Shown here in pieces: positions 24,657 through 35,000 of a stretch of 64,000 nucleotides of DNA (the first letter of the stretch is position 1; every line of letters begins with the position of its first letter). The position numbers and the translations under genes were made by a program. Origin of the DNA: a bacterium. Lineage in GTDB: Bacteria; Oederibacteriota; CAKKQC01. The stretch is from contig CAKKQC010000027.1 of NCBI GenBank assembly GCA_919901855.1, forward strand, positions 87,612 through 151,611. The letters are read 5' to 3'. The notes under the pieces are model-generated. The model made no database searches and was not told where the DNA came from. It saw only the letters and a program-made list of their open reading frames with translations.

Positions 24657-25588
24657 TAATCCGCGGCGCCTCCGCCCTCGCGCTCGTGGCGGCCCTATCG
24701 GGTTGCGCAGGGCGCATGTCCGTCATCCGCCCGTACACGGCGCATCCTACCCAGGTGCTCGAATCCGAGAACGACCTCGTCGACGTGCAGGGGGGCGTGC
24801 GGACCACGATCCGGCACATGTCGCCCGAGGAGCTGGACGACGTGTTCCGGAAGCCCGGCAAGGGCGTTACCGAGACCGGTAACCCGTTCCTCTACCGGCC
24901 GCCGCACGCGCCGATGAAGTTCACGGTCTTCCAGTTCCGGATCCGGAACGAGTCGGACTTCGACATCGTCGTCGACCCGGCCAAGATCCTGCTCCGGGAC
25001 GCCGAGGGAACCGAGTTCCATCCCCTGACGGCCAAGGCGCTCACCGACTACTGGATCGGCCGGGTGGCCATCGAGCTGGGGAAGCCACGGACCTGGACCG
25101 CCCAGATGGAGTCGATCAGCCGCCGCGACATCAAGGAGAAGCTGCGGAGCGAGACGGTCTACGAGGGCGGGCTCCTGCCGACGCGGGGGGAGCACACGGG
25201 CTACATCGCGTTCAGCGGGCTGTCCGAAAAGATCCACGGCCGCTCCACCGCGATCTACCAGATCGGCGGGTTCGTCGCGGGCGCCGGCCTGGGCGCCCTG
25301 ACCTCCAGACAGGTCATCCGGGCGGCCGGAGGAGAGCCGAACCGGGTATGGGTCTCGCTCGGCGCCATCGCCGGCGGGCTGCTGGGCCGCTGGATCTCGA
25401 CCTGGCTCATCCCCGATCCCGACCCCCGGCTCAACCGCGTCTCCATCGTGCTCGAGGTCGTGACCCGCTCGTCCCGGTACGGCAACCCGCTCAACGTCGC
25501 CCTGTTCGAGTACAACTTCAGCCGCAGCCGTGTCGAGCGCCTCCCCAAGGGCGAGATCGACCCCTCCGAGGAGTGGCGGAACCACTAA
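24653..25588 (+). CDS. Lipoprotein of unknown function
   Basis: A 311-residue protein with a lipobox (LVAALSGC, Cys18), so it is lipid-anchored after export. The mature region begins with a disordered stretch, then a beta-rich domain (MKFTVFQFRIRNESDFDIVVDPAKILLRD in part) like proteins that describe optional attributes of a surface, and a Gly-rich segment near 205-260 with two hydrophobic stretches (AGAGLGALTS, VSLGAIAGGLLGRWIS), unusual in a lipoprotein. No family is recognised. It is last in the rplY-pth unit and convergent with the antiporter. Confidence 0.72.
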   Translation: MIIRGASALALVAALSGCAGRMSVIRPYTAHPTQVLESENDLVDVQGGVRTTIRHMSPEELDDVFRKPGKGVTETGNPFLYRPPHAPMKFTVFQFRIRNESDFDIVVDPAKILLRDAEGTEFHPLTAKALTDYWIGRVAIELGKPRTWTAQMESISRRDIKEKLRSETVYEGGLLPTRGEHTGYIAFSGLSEKIHGRSTAIYQIGGFVAGAGLGALTSRQVIRAAGGEPNRVWVSLGAIAGGLLGRWISTWLIPDPDPRLNRVSIVLEVVTRSSRYGNPLNVALFEYNFSRSRVERLPKGEIDPSEEWRNH

Positions 25589-25616
25589 GGGTCGCGGACG
25601 GCCTTCTCGGACCTGC

Positions 25617-27125
25617 TCACCACCTGAAGCCCGAGCCGGGCTTGATGTCCGGATCGGCGGGGGCCACGGCGATGATCTCCTCGGGACGGGCCGGCGCCGA
25701 AACCACGGGTTTCGGCGCCGCGGGACGCGCCGTCAGCGGGGCCATCGACGGCGGCCGCGGCGGGATCGCGGGCGGCACCCAGGCCGGGGCCGGAGGAACC
25801 GGCGCGGGCGCGGGCCGTGGCGGTGGAGGCGGCGTCGGCACAGGCGTGGCCCACAAATCTTCCGCCATGACCGGCGGAGGAACCACGGGTGAGGGGGCAA
25901 CCGGCAGCGGGCTCGGCGCCGCGACTGCCGGAGCCGGCCCTATCGCGGAAGAAGGCGCCGTCTCGACTGCACGCGTCGACAGCGGGAAGACGACGGCGAA
26001 GAGCGCGACTGAGGCGAAGACGCACCCGGCGACGAGGCCGGGCAGGGCGGGGTCGCCCGGCACCCAGCGGCTCCACGCCAGCGCGCCGAGCACCCCGGCC
26101 ACGAGCCCGCGCGGCATGCAGGCGTTCAGGACCGGACGCGATGCCGCGACCGGGGAGCCCTCGCCGGTCACGAGCGCGACGGCGGGGCGGCGCGCGGCCA
26201 GGGCCACGACCGCGAGTCCCGCGCCGATCGCGACGGGGCCCCAGGGGGGGCCGAGCCGGGTGCCGAGGAAGACGAAGAAGAACGCCTTGATCAGGAACGC
26301 AAGCTGGCTGTGGTACCCGCGCACGTCCTCGCCGAGGTCGAGGACGTCGTTGAGTTTCAGCCCGCGCGAGATCGCGGGGGCGTTGCCGAGCACGAGCGCG
26401 GCCCCGAGCACGGCCATCGCGGGAACGCCCCCGGCCCGCTCGACGCCGACCGAGAGGCAGAGGAGGAGGCCGAGCGTGATCGAGTAGGCGTGGTTCGTGG
26501 CCCGGACCGTCTTCAGGAACAGGAGCCAGACCAGCCCGGCGATGATCCCGATCGCGAGGGCGGAGCCGAAGGCGCGGACGGGCCCGGGCACCGCGAGGGC
26601 GCACGCGGCGACGATCGCGAGCGTCTCCCCCGTCGCCGACTCCAGCGAGGCGACGGAGGCGGCCTTGAGATCCACCCGGGCCCGCAGGAGCGCGGGCAGG
26701 AAGACGGTCGAGCTCGCCCCCCCCAGGATCGCGCCCAGGAGCAGGGCCCGGCGCCAGTCCCAGTCGGCCGGCAGCCAGTGCATGGTCACGGCGAGCATGG
26801 CGACGGCGGCCACGGCCAGGACCGACGAGGCGAACGCGAGGATGCCGAGGACGGCCGCCCGGCGGTGCGGGCCCGCGAGCTCCGCGATACGGCACCGGCT
26901 CCCGGTCTCGAAGACGACGACCGCGAGCGCGAGGGAGGCGAAGTACGGGACGGCGGGGTCGAGGGCCGAGGGCGTCGCCACCCCCAGCCAGGGCCCGAGG
27001 CAAAAGCCGCCGAGCATGAGCCAGAGCACGTCCGGGAACCCGGTCCGGCGAAACACGAGCTCGCCGAGAGCACCGACGAGGAGAATCCCGGCAGCGGAGA
27101 GCAGGAAGACGGCGACGGGGTCCAT
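25617..27125 (-). CDS. Cation:proton antiporter (CPA/NhaP-type) with proline-rich C-terminal tail
   Basis: A 502-residue protein with about 12 membrane segments between residues 1 and ~385, beginning MDPVAVFLLSAAGILLVGAL. It has the antiporter hallmarks LMLGGFCLGPWLGV, FETGSRCRIAEL, ILGGASSTVFLPALL and an AFLIKAFFFVFLGTRLG segment near the exchange core. The last ~110 residues are an unusual Pro/Ala-rich tail, cytoplasmic or periplasmic. It exchanges Na+ or K+ for protons across the inner membrane. It starts 23 nt after the PorV gene, without a clear ribosome binding site. Ion specificity cannot be assigned. Confidence 0.8.
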   Translation of the reverse strand: MDPVAVFLLSAAGILLVGALGELVFRRTGFPDVLWLMLGGFCLGPWLGVATPSALDPAVPYFASLALAVVVFETGSRCRIAELAGPHRRAAVLGILAFASSVLAVAAVAMLAVTMHWLPADWDWRRALLLGAILGGASSTVFLPALLRARVDLKAASVASLESATGETLAIVAACALAVPGPVRAFGSALAIGIIAGLVWLLFLKTVRATNHAYSITLGLLLCLSVGVERAGGVPAMAVLGAALVLGNAPAISRGLKLNDVLDLGEDVRGYHSQLAFLIKAFFFVFLGTRLGPPWGPVAIGAGLAVVALAARRPAVALVTGEGSPVAASRPVLNACMPRGLVAGVLGALAWSRWVPGDPALPGLVAGCVFASVALFAVVFPLSTRAVETAPSSAIGPAPAVAAPSPLPVAPSPVVPPPVMAEDLWATPVPTPPPPPRPAPAPVPPAPAWVPPAIPPRPPSMAPLTARPAAPKPVVSAPARPEEIIAVAPADPDIKPGSGFRW

Positions 27126-27148
27126 GGGCTACGGGACCCGGGAGGGGA

Positions 27149-28408
27149 TCAGTAGGGGATGGTCGTGGACTGGGGCGATGCCACCGACTCGCGCGGCGGC
27201 GTCGACGCGTCCACGGTCTTCACGACGAAGAAGTAGCGGACATTGGTCTCGAGCCCGCCCACGATGATCGTCGTGGACGCCACGGGCTCGTTGTTGTACT
27301 TCGAGTAGTCGCGGTCGCCATCGCGCCGGTAGTAGACGTTGTAGCCCTGGAGGCTGGACGCCTGCGGCGCGTCCCACTTGAGCAGGACGCTCCCCTCGCC
27401 CGCCTCGGCCTGGAGGTAGGGTGGCGCGGGCGGCAGGGGGCCGGTCGGCGACACCGACCGGACCTCGCCCACGTTCGACCCCGGGATGGGCAGGCTCACG
27501 AGCGGCCAGATCTCCCAGTTGAGCGAGACGCGGTGCGTGGTGCCCAGCGCCGCGAACGGCGCGAACGCGTAGTCCACGCGCAGGGTCTCCCACCGCACGC
27601 CGATCCCGGCGGCGAACCCCACGAGCCCCGAGAGGTCCGTCTGCTTAACCGCGTATCCCGCGCGCAGGGCGAAGTACCGGCCGCCCCAGAACTCGACGCC
27701 GAAGGCGGGGTTGAACAGGTTCGCGGGTGGCAGGTACCAGTCGAGGTCGGCCGCCGCGATGAGCTGGCCGAAGTCGCTCTCGAGCCCCTTCCAGGCGATC
27801 GCGATCTTCGCCTGGATCGGCAGGGGGTCCGACTTCGACTCGAAAGCGGACACGGCGCCGAGGTTCATGATCGCCCCACCCAGGGTCACGCCCCGGACCG
27901 GGGTGTAGAGCACGCCGGCGTCGATCGTCCCCCCCGAGGAATTGAAATCCGAGATCTTCTCGTTCAGGATCTTGGCTCCCGCGCCGATCGTGAGGTTCTC
28001 CATGAGAGTCCGCGCCCACGCGAGCCGGATCAGGAAGCTCGACGCCTTGAAGCTCGCGACGGACGTGCCCTCGATGGTACCGACATCGAGCAGGTTGATC
28101 GCGCCGCCAATCGTGCCGAGGAACGGGATCAGGTGCGCCCCCGCAACGGACCCGAAGTTAACGTCGGCGAGCCACCGGCTGTACATGAACGAAACCTGGC
28201 TGTTCGTCAGCAGCCCGAGCCCGGCGGCGTTGTACTCGAGCGCCCCGAGGTCGTCCGCGACCGCGCCGAAGGCGCCGGCCATGCCGGCCGCCCGGGCCGA
28301 GAGGCCGATCTTGAGGAACTCGGATTGGGTGGCGCCGGCTCCGGCGTGCGCGCCGGCCGCCAGGCCCGCCGCCATCACCGCGCCCAGCAGGACGGGGAAT
28401 TTCTTCAC
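27149..28408 (-). CDS. PorV/PorQ family outer-membrane protein with C-terminal fibronectin type III domain
   Basis: GTG 28408 opens a 419-residue protein with signal peptide MKKFPVLLGAVMAAGLAAGAHA. The PorV/PorQ signature SEFLKIGLSARAAGMAGAFGAVADD follows, then GALEYNAAGLG and an FadL-like barrel to ~320. The C-terminal ~90 residues form a fibronectin III domain (VLLKWDAPQASSLQGYNVYYRR). PorV proteins are the outer-membrane shuttle or attachment partners of type IX secretion substrates. Here it sits directly after four secreted proteins with FlgD/T9SS-like C-termini. A TACAAT box 9 nt before GTG suggests an additional leaderless promoter. Confidence 0.87.
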   Translation of the reverse strand: MKKFPVLLGAVMAAGLAAGAHAGAGATQSEFLKIGLSARAAGMAGAFGAVADDLGALEYNAAGLGLLTNSQVSFMYSRWLADVNFGSVAGAHLIPFLGTIGGAINLLDVGTIEGTSVASFKASSFLIRLAWARTLMENLTIGAGAKILNEKISDFNSSGGTIDAGVLYTPVRGVTLGGAIMNLGAVSAFESKSDPLPIQAKIAIAWKGLESDFGQLIAAADLDWYLPPANLFNPAFGVEFWGGRYFALRAGYAVKQTDLSGLVGFAAGIGVRWETLRVDYAFAPFAALGTTHRVSLNWEIWPLVSLPIPGSNVGEVRSVSPTGPLPPAPPYLQAEAGEGSVLLKWDAPQASSLQGYNVYYRRDGDRDYSKYNNEPVASTTIIVGGLETNVRYFFVVKTVDASTPPRESVASPQSTTIPY

Positions 28409-28415
28409 GGCGGGG

Positions 28416-29909
28416 TCATTGTAACACGGCCAGCTTGCGGGTGTCCTTCGACCGGTACGACTGGAACAGCAGCAGGTAGACCCCGCTCGCGAGTTTCTGC
28501 CCCGAGCGGTTCCTTCCGTCCCAGACCTCGCCGTAGACCCCCGTGGCCAGGACCTCGCTCTCGAGCGTCCGAACCAGCTCCCCCGCCAGCGTGTAGACCG
28601 CGACGGAGACGGGGCGCCCGGCGTCGTCGGGAGACACCGCGTAGCAGATCTTGAGGGGGCCGGTCCGGGGACGCCAGGGGTTGGCCGAGAACCCGCAGAA
28701 CCCGGACCGGCTCGCGACGACGAAGAGCGGCCGGGCCGCCCCCGTCGCGATCGCGGGCGCTCCCGTCCAGGCCTCGGTGGCCACCGGTTCGACGAACAGC
28801 ACCCCAAAGCCGGGCGGCAGGTTCGAAGGCACCGGGAACTGGAGCGTGAAGGTGCGGACCTGGCCCGGCTCGTAGCAGATCGGGAGCAGGGAATCCCCGA
28901 GCTCCCTCAGCACGAGAGTCACGGACGGACGGACCGTGCCCTGATCCTCGATCGACACGTTGAACGCGCTCTGGCACACCGGGGTCGTGCCCAGGTTCGT
29001 GACGGCCACCTGGTACATGACCAGCTCCCCCTGCACGACGCCCTCCGCGCCCGTCACCGTGTAGCTCAGCACCGGCGGCACCGGGACGGTGAAGGTCGTC
29101 GCCGTGGCGTTCGAGTAGACGGCCATCCCGTCGTTGTGGTCCGTCCCGGCGGCGGTCACGTTGACCGAAATGTCGCCCGGTCCGTCCGCGCGGTACAGCC
29201 AGGTGAACCGCGTGGCCGAGTTGTGCTCGACGGTGGCCATCATGGAGGCCGGGTTGTCCGGGCAGAGGGGCGCCAGCGGCGGACAGGCCAGCGGCGCCAA
29301 ACGGCCCGACCCCGCCACCGTGATCGAGAACCGGATGACGCCGTCGGCGGACGCATCGCCGAAGTTGTAGACGTCCAGGTACACGGTCACCGAGTCCCCG
29401 TACCGCACGGCCCCGGACGACGACGTCGTGACCGTCGCCGACAGGGCCGCGGGATTCTGGATCAGGAGCGTGACGGTGTCGACGGCCTTGGGGAACCCCG
29501 GGCCGCCGACCTCGCGGCCGATCGCGGACACGGTGAAGTCGACGGCGCCGGCGCCCGTCGCGGAGAACGTCCAGGTGAAGCTCGTCGTCATGCCCTGGAG
29601 GAGGAACGCCTGGACCTGCGGCTGGGGCTGGGACCCCAGGACCTCGCCTGCGTTGCCGCCCGCCTCCGGCGTGACCCAGATGCAGTCCGGCGCCGGCAAG
29701 GGCAGGGTGGGATAGTAGCTGGGACACGGAAAGACGAAGTTCACCTGCGTGTCGCCGCTGTTGAAGAGCCGCGCCTCGACCGTGAAAACCGCCCCCACGT
29801 TGACCCGGGAGACCGGCACATAGACCGTGCACGACAGCGACGGATTGCCGGCGGCCCGGGCGGCGCCGGGGGCCAGCAGGACCGCCAGGCACGCGGCGGC
29901 TATCTTCAT
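28416..29909 (-). CDS. Secreted CARDB/Ig-like protein with FlgD/T9SS-like C-terminal domain
   Basis: ATG 29909 gives a signal peptide (MKIAAACLAVLLAPGAARA) and a 497-residue protein. It consists of three to four beta-sandwich domains of CARDB/DUF11 type (VNVGAVFTVEARLFNSGDTQVNF, VTVYLDVYNFGDASADGVIRFSI in part, ELVMYQVAVTNLGTTP). The C-terminal ~85 residues fit FlgD-Ig/T9SS type A (SANPWRPRTGPLKICY, VYTLAGELVRTLE, VWDGRNRSGQKLASGVYLLL). Paralogous ends occur in the three upstream genes. It is probably exported and attached to the cell surface; the function is unknown. The open frame upstream of 29909 is antisense or neighbouring coding sequence, not N-terminus. Confidence 0.8.
   Translation of the reverse strand: MKIAAACLAVLLAPGAARAAGNPSLSCTVYVPVSRVNVGAVFTVEARLFNSGDTQVNFVFPCPSYYPTLPLPAPDCIWVTPEAGGNAGEVLGSQPQPQVQAFLLQGMTTSFTWTFSATGAGAVDFTVSAIGREVGGPGFPKAVDTVTLLIQNPAALSATVTTSSSGAVRYGDSVTVYLDVYNFGDASADGVIRFSITVAGSGRLAPLACPPLAPLCPDNPASMMATVEHNSATRFTWLYRADGPGDISVNVTAAGTDHNDGMAVYSNATATTFTVPVPPVLSYTVTGAEGVVQGELVMYQVAVTNLGTTPVCQSAFNVSIEDQGTVRPSVTLVLRELGDSLLPICYEPGQVRTFTLQFPVPSNLPPGFGVLFVEPVATEAWTGAPAIATGAARPLFVVASRSGFCGFSANPWRPRTGPLKICYAVSPDDAGRPVSVAVYTLAGELVRTLESEVLATGVYGEVWDGRNRSGQKLASGVYLLLFQSYRSKDTRKLAVLQ
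28418..28423 (-). promoter_or_regulatory. -10 box, leaderless-type promoter of the PorV gene
   Basis: TACAAT on the minus strand overlaps the stop codon of the preceding gene and lies 9 nt before GTG 28408. No Shine-Dalgarno is present, the same geometry as the GH42-like gene. Confidence 0.45.
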
Positions 29910-32080
29910 GGCGCCGCCACCTGGAACGGCCGGTCCTGGTGCCAAGGAGCGTCCCCGGGCCATCCCAACGGCCCGGAATCGGCCCCCGTCGTCGAAGAGA
30001 GGGCCGATGGCGGGAGCGTAACCGGGGATCCCGAAGGACCCGCGAGACGCATGAGGTAGGAACCAGGCGCCGTCCAGCGTCCCGGCCCCGAGTCTCCCCG
30101 CCACAACTCCCGGTAGCGGCCGGGCTTGACGGGGCCGAGCGGCCGCAGGACGCTGACCAGCCGGCCGGCGGGCGTGATCACCGCGACCCCGAGCTCGCCT
30201 TCCATCGTCGAGGTCCAGTCGACGAACAGCAGCGGGTCCAGGGGAGGCCGGAAGTAGTCGTCCGGCTCGACGACGTTGATCCGGGTCGTGCGGGGACGGA
30301 CGTCGACCAGGGGGCGCGCGGGCAACTGGGCCGCGAACGGCACGCGCTGAGCGGTCACGACGCCCGTGGCGCTGAACAGGCCCGTGACCGAGTAGGCCGC
30401 CTTCGTGGCCGGCGGGAAGAAGGTGAACGCGAGGGTGGCGCCCGCGCCGGCCCCGAGAGCGAGGGGCGCGGGACCGGTCCGGACCAGCGGGAGCGGCACG
30501 CCCGCCGAAGCCGCGAGCTTGAGCGTCATGGTCTCCAACCGCAGGTCATCGGGCCCGCCGTTCCGGAGCACGAACCGGACGGTCGAGCTCGCCCCCTCCC
30601 AGGCCTCGCCCGGCAGGGCGAACAGCAGCAGCCGCGGCGGGGCCACGGACAGGATCCGGACCGGGTCGGAGGCGATCGTGATCCAGTCCCCCCCCCGGTC
30701 GCCCCGCCCCGTGACCTGCGCCACGATTTCCACGGGGCCCGGCTCGTCCGGCGTCAGGGCGCCGGCGAACCACGCGGTAGCACCCGCTGGAACGCCCTGG
30801 TAGAGCGGCGTGAACGGCTGGAGGGTCACGGCGCCTTCGCGCACCGTGACGAGCGGCGTCAACCCCTGGGTGGCGTTCTTCGACCGGTTCACGACGCCGA
30901 TCCGGACCGGCACCCGGCTCCCGGCCAGGACCGGGGCGGTAGCGACCTCGAGCACGCAACCGAGGTCGGGCGGCGCCTGCACCGCGAGCAGGCGGGTGAC
31001 CGGCGCCGCCTCGATCCGGCGGCCCGTGTCGGCCTCCCGTCCGCCGGCGGAGACGGTGAGCATGAGCGGACCCGCCTTCAGGAGCTCGAGCGTGAACGCC
31101 GCGCGCGCGGGCGGGCCCGAGGGATCGAGGGCGCTGGCCGACAGCGTCGCGGCCGCGAGCCGGGCCGCCTCCGGCGGGGACCAGCTTAAGCGCGCGCCAA
31201 CCTCCCGCGCGCCCGTATCCCCCGCGACCCGGATGTCGGCGCGCACGGCGAACGTGCGTCCCACCGCCGTCGGCGCGGCGGGCGGAGGCACGCCGAGTTC
31301 GAGCACGGCCGGCTGCCGGATCGCGACGGGTTTGGTCATCATGATCAACCCGGCCGCCGCGATCCGGAACACGGCGTCGCCCGGCCCGACGGCGCGGAAA
31401 CGCCACGTGACGCGGACCGAAGAGCCCGCCGGCAGGAGCATGTGCTCGCCGTCGAGTACCGACGCCGGCTCCACGGCCGGCCCGTCAATCTGCGTGGCGG
31501 GAGGGGCCGCGCGGCCGATCATCTCGACGTCCGCGGCGGGGCGTCCGAAGACCGCCCACTCGGGCGCCCGGTTATGCAGGGTCAGGACGATCTCGATCGG
31601 GTCGCCCGGCCCCGCGTGCCGCGGGGAGACGTCGAGCGTGCTGTCCAACGGGACCGGCATCAACGTGACCGGCGGCGTGAACGCGTCGAGATTCTCCGCC
31701 GCGCCCGTCACGCAGGCCAGCAGGGAGACCGTCACCCGGAACCGGACGGTTCCCTCGCGGACCGCCGTCCACCCGTACCAGCCTTCGCTCCGGCCGCCCG
31801 CGGTGCATGTGAAGGCCGGCGGCGCCACCGCTCCCGCCGGTACCACGAGCCCGGCCGGCTCCGGCACGACGTTGACCTCCATGACGTCCGCCCCGTGTCC
31901 CGCCGTCTCCTCGATCGCGACGGAGACCGTGATCGTCCGCGTGAGGTAGACGGCCGCGGGGCCGGCGCGCAAGCCGTCCGGAGCGAACCGGACCGCCAGC
32001 GCCGGAGAGGCGAGCAGCACTTGCGCCAGCAGGAACGCGGGACCCAGGAACCTCGCGAGGCCGGCGGCGGGACAAGTCAC
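29906..32080 (-). CDS. Secreted Ig-like multi-domain protein with degenerate FlgD-like C-terminus (724 aa)
   Basis: GTG 32080 overlaps the stop of the Kelch protein (GTGA) and is followed by a hydrophobic export signal (FLGPAFLLAQVLLASPALA). Beta-sandwich repeats follow, each starting with an asymmetric strand such as TITVSVAIEETAG, DPIEIVLTLHNRAPEWAV or RVPVRIGVVNRSKNATQ, consistent with CARDB-type domains. The end (LGVAVITPAGRLVSVLRPLG, YRELWRGDSG, PGSYLMRLAG) is a weaker FlgD-like domain. The far longer open frame to 35464 lies in the shadow of the next gene and is rejected. The next gene downstream overlaps by 4 nt. Likely a surface or extracellular structural protein. Confidence 0.78.
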   Translation of the reverse strand: MTCPAAGLARFLGPAFLLAQVLLASPALAVRFAPDGLRAGPAAVYLTRTITVSVAIEETAGHGADVMEVNVVPEPAGLVVPAGAVAPPAFTCTAGGRSEGWYGWTAVREGTVRFRVTVSLLACVTGAAENLDAFTPPVTLMPVPLDSTLDVSPRHAGPGDPIEIVLTLHNRAPEWAVFGRPAADVEMIGRAAPPATQIDGPAVEPASVLDGEHMLLPAGSSVRVTWRFRAVGPGDAVFRIAAAGLIMMTKPVAIRQPAVLELGVPPPAAPTAVGRTFAVRADIRVAGDTGAREVGARLSWSPPEAARLAAATLSASALDPSGPPARAAFTLELLKAGPLMLTVSAGGREADTGRRIEAAPVTRLLAVQAPPDLGCVLEVATAPVLAGSRVPVRIGVVNRSKNATQGLTPLVTVREGAVTLQPFTPLYQGVPAGATAWFAGALTPDEPGPVEIVAQVTGRGDRGGDWITIASDPVRILSVAPPRLLLFALPGEAWEGASSTVRFVLRNGGPDDLRLETMTLKLAASAGVPLPLVRTGPAPLALGAGAGATLAFTFFPPATKAAYSVTGLFSATGVVTAQRVPFAAQLPARPLVDVRPRTTRINVVEPDDYFRPPLDPLLFVDWTSTMEGELGVAVITPAGRLVSVLRPLGPVKPGRYRELWRGDSGPGRWTAPGSYLMRLAGPSGSPVTLPPSALSSTTGADSGPLGWPGDAPWHQDRPFQVAAP

Positions 32081-35000
32081 TTGAGGATCGCGACCTTGGC
32101 GACCTTCGAGAAGGTCGGGCTCTCGATGCGCGCCAGATACACGCCGCTGGCGCAGCGCTGCCCCGCGTCGTTCCGCCCGTCCCAAGGCACGCTCTTCTCC
32201 TCGATGACCGCCGGCTTGTCGACCAGCGTGCGCACGAGGTCGCCCGTGATCGTGTAGATCCGGAGCGTGGTCCGGCCGCCCTGCCGCCCCGGGTCGGCGA
32301 TCTGGTAGCTCAGGACCGCCATCTCCTTCAGGATCTTCGCCGGGTTGTTCTCCACCACGAGCTTGTTCTGGAGCGAGATGAGCCGCGTGGTGACGGCGCC
32401 GCCGGTGTCGACCGCGGGGAACGGCAGGCCGGTGGCCGCGTCCATGGCCACGAACTGGCTGCCCTGGGCCACCCGGATCTCGACCGGCCCGCTTTCCGCG
32501 TTCCGGTGCGCCACCACCGTCACGTCGATCGTCCGGCATTCGCCGGACTGGAGCAGCACCGGCGGGGGCGGAAGCACGTCGTACTGGTCCGTGACTTTCG
32601 CCCCCGTGGCCGCGAGGAAGAACTGGAACGCCGGCTCGCCGCTCTGGAGGCTCGCGGGCGTATCGCCCGGATTGCACACCTTGACCTGCACCGGGAACTC
32701 CTGCCCAGGGGCGATCTGGTTCGGCACCCCGACCAGCGAGAGGCCCATCGGGAACCTCGCCCGGATCTGCGCGCAGGTGGTCCAGCCGTCGCAGTACAGG
32801 GTCACCCCGGTCGCGTTGTCGTTGCCGAAGGCCTCGACGTGCACCTGCAGGCATCCGAGCCCGGCGGGCGCGTACCGCCAGACCGCCGTGCCGGACGCCA
32901 GCGTCCCGAGCGGGGTCGGCGGCTGGATGGGCATCCCGGGCTCGAGGATCGCGGACCCGGACACGCAGGACCCGACCGGGATGCAGGTGCGCAGCGCCGG
33001 CGGCGCTCCGCTCAACGACACGGCCACGTTCCCGACCGGAATATCGCCGAAGTTCGAAAGGTCCATGGAGACGTTCAGGCACCCGGACCCCGTCACCCGG
33101 TCGCATCCGGATTCCGGGGGGCACCCGGTGCACGAGACGGACATGGTGACGACGGGCGTCGCCTGCGGTGGCCCGCACGCGAGCTGGGCGCTGCTCGCAA
33201 TCTTGATCACCGGAGTCTGGCACGTCGTCATCTTCCAGGTGCCGCAGCCGGCGTCCCAGCCCATCGCGGTCGCGGTGAAGACGACCTTGCCCTTGCTCAA
33301 CGTCTGGAACTGCCAGGTGAAGGTCTGGTTCGACGCGAACGGTGGGGGGGAAGTGCAGGCGTTGCTCCCCGTGTAGACGGCGGGCGGAGCCGGCACGGGC
33401 CCGACGGCAGGCCCCACCGCGGCTCCCAGGAACGTCGTGGGCCAGGTCCCGACCCCGAAAGTCGTGAGGTCGTCGCCGCCCTCGTTCGACACGCTGAAGT
33501 ACACGGTGATCGTCTGCCCGACCGAGCATTCCATCTTGTCGGTCCAGATTGAACACGACAGGTACGCCGGCTGGGTGATCGTCACGGCCGGGGCCGTGCC
33601 GCCCCAGTCGGCCCCGTCCGCCGGGTTGATGACGCCGAGCGTCTTGCAGTTGACCGTGTAGCCCTCGACCATGCGGTAGGTCTTGGAGAAGCACCCGAAG
33701 CTGAGCACGCCCCCGGGCGTCGGCGGACAGCTCGCGTCCATGTACCACGTCACGAGCTGGGTCCCGTTCGCCGGAATCGTGAAGGGCAGGGGCGGCTGGG
33801 GACTCGCGAATGCCGGGTACGGCGCCGGCGCGTTCGCGTACGGGTTGGCGTACCCGATCGGGAAGCTGTCCGGGAAGTTGTTGTCGCAGAACTGGGTGAC
33901 GACGGCGCAGTAGATCGAGCTCGTGTTCCTGATGCCGAGCTGGACCAGCACAGTCTGCCCGTTGTCGTTGCACGACACGGGCGGGCCCGCCGTGAAGAGG
34001 CTCGTCGAGAAGGACCCGGGGATGATAACGAACATGCGGCCAGTCGGGTAGAACCCGTCCGTCGAGTTGCAGTAGGTGGGCTGGGCCGTGCCCTTGCGGC
34101 ACGCGATCTGGCAGGGCGGCGGCACGGACTTGAAGTCGAGCCCCGCCTGGACCCGGACCTCCCCCGGCACGTCGGCCGAATACACCCACGACAGCGTCCG
34201 CGTCTGCCCCGCGTTCCACGCGAGCGGCGGCGGCGCCGGCGAGCTCGTCCAGCTCACGGACCCCCCGAACGAGGACGTGGACAGGTAGAACGACGCCGCG
34301 GCGTCCAGGATGAAATCCCGGTTCTCCGTGTTCGTGGCGTACAGGTTCATCGTGAACGAGCCCAGGGGCGCCGTGGACGGAATGTCGAACGTGAGGAACC
34401 GGGTTCCCGGAGTCGTGCCCAGGGGCACCGCGTCGAAAGGGCGGAACGGCACGTCCGAAACCTCGACCGACTGCGTCGCAGCGGCGCCGCGCGCGGCGGC
34501 GGTGAAGGTGGCCACGTTCCCGATCACGGACGGCGCGCAGGAGTCGAGCGTCCCGCCCGGCGTGCGCGTGAACGCCCACACCACGGTCGCGCTCTGCCCG
34601 GGCGCCAGCAGGAGGGCCGCGGACGGCGTCGGGCCCTGGATCATCATGAAGGCCGTGGCATCGAAACCGCCCACGGCGATGTCGGGCTGGACGTCGAACG
34701 TGTAGAGCGTGCTCGTGTTCGTGAAGATGAACGTGGCGTCGATCGATTCCTGGCCCATGTAGTAGTAGTACCCGGCCGCGCCGCCGGCCGTGGTGCCCAT
34801 CGGCACGGCGAGCAGGGGGCCGGCCGGCCCGTCGGGGTCCACCCACGCGGTCGCCGTGATGCGCAGGGGCGCGGGCTGGACGTATATCCACGGGGTCTCG
34901 GACTTCGCGCCCTGGATGAGCACGTCCCAGTACGCCGTCCCGGACCCGGTGCCGCCGGTCGAACATCCCCCGAAGCCGGGGAAGAACGCGTTCCCGGACA

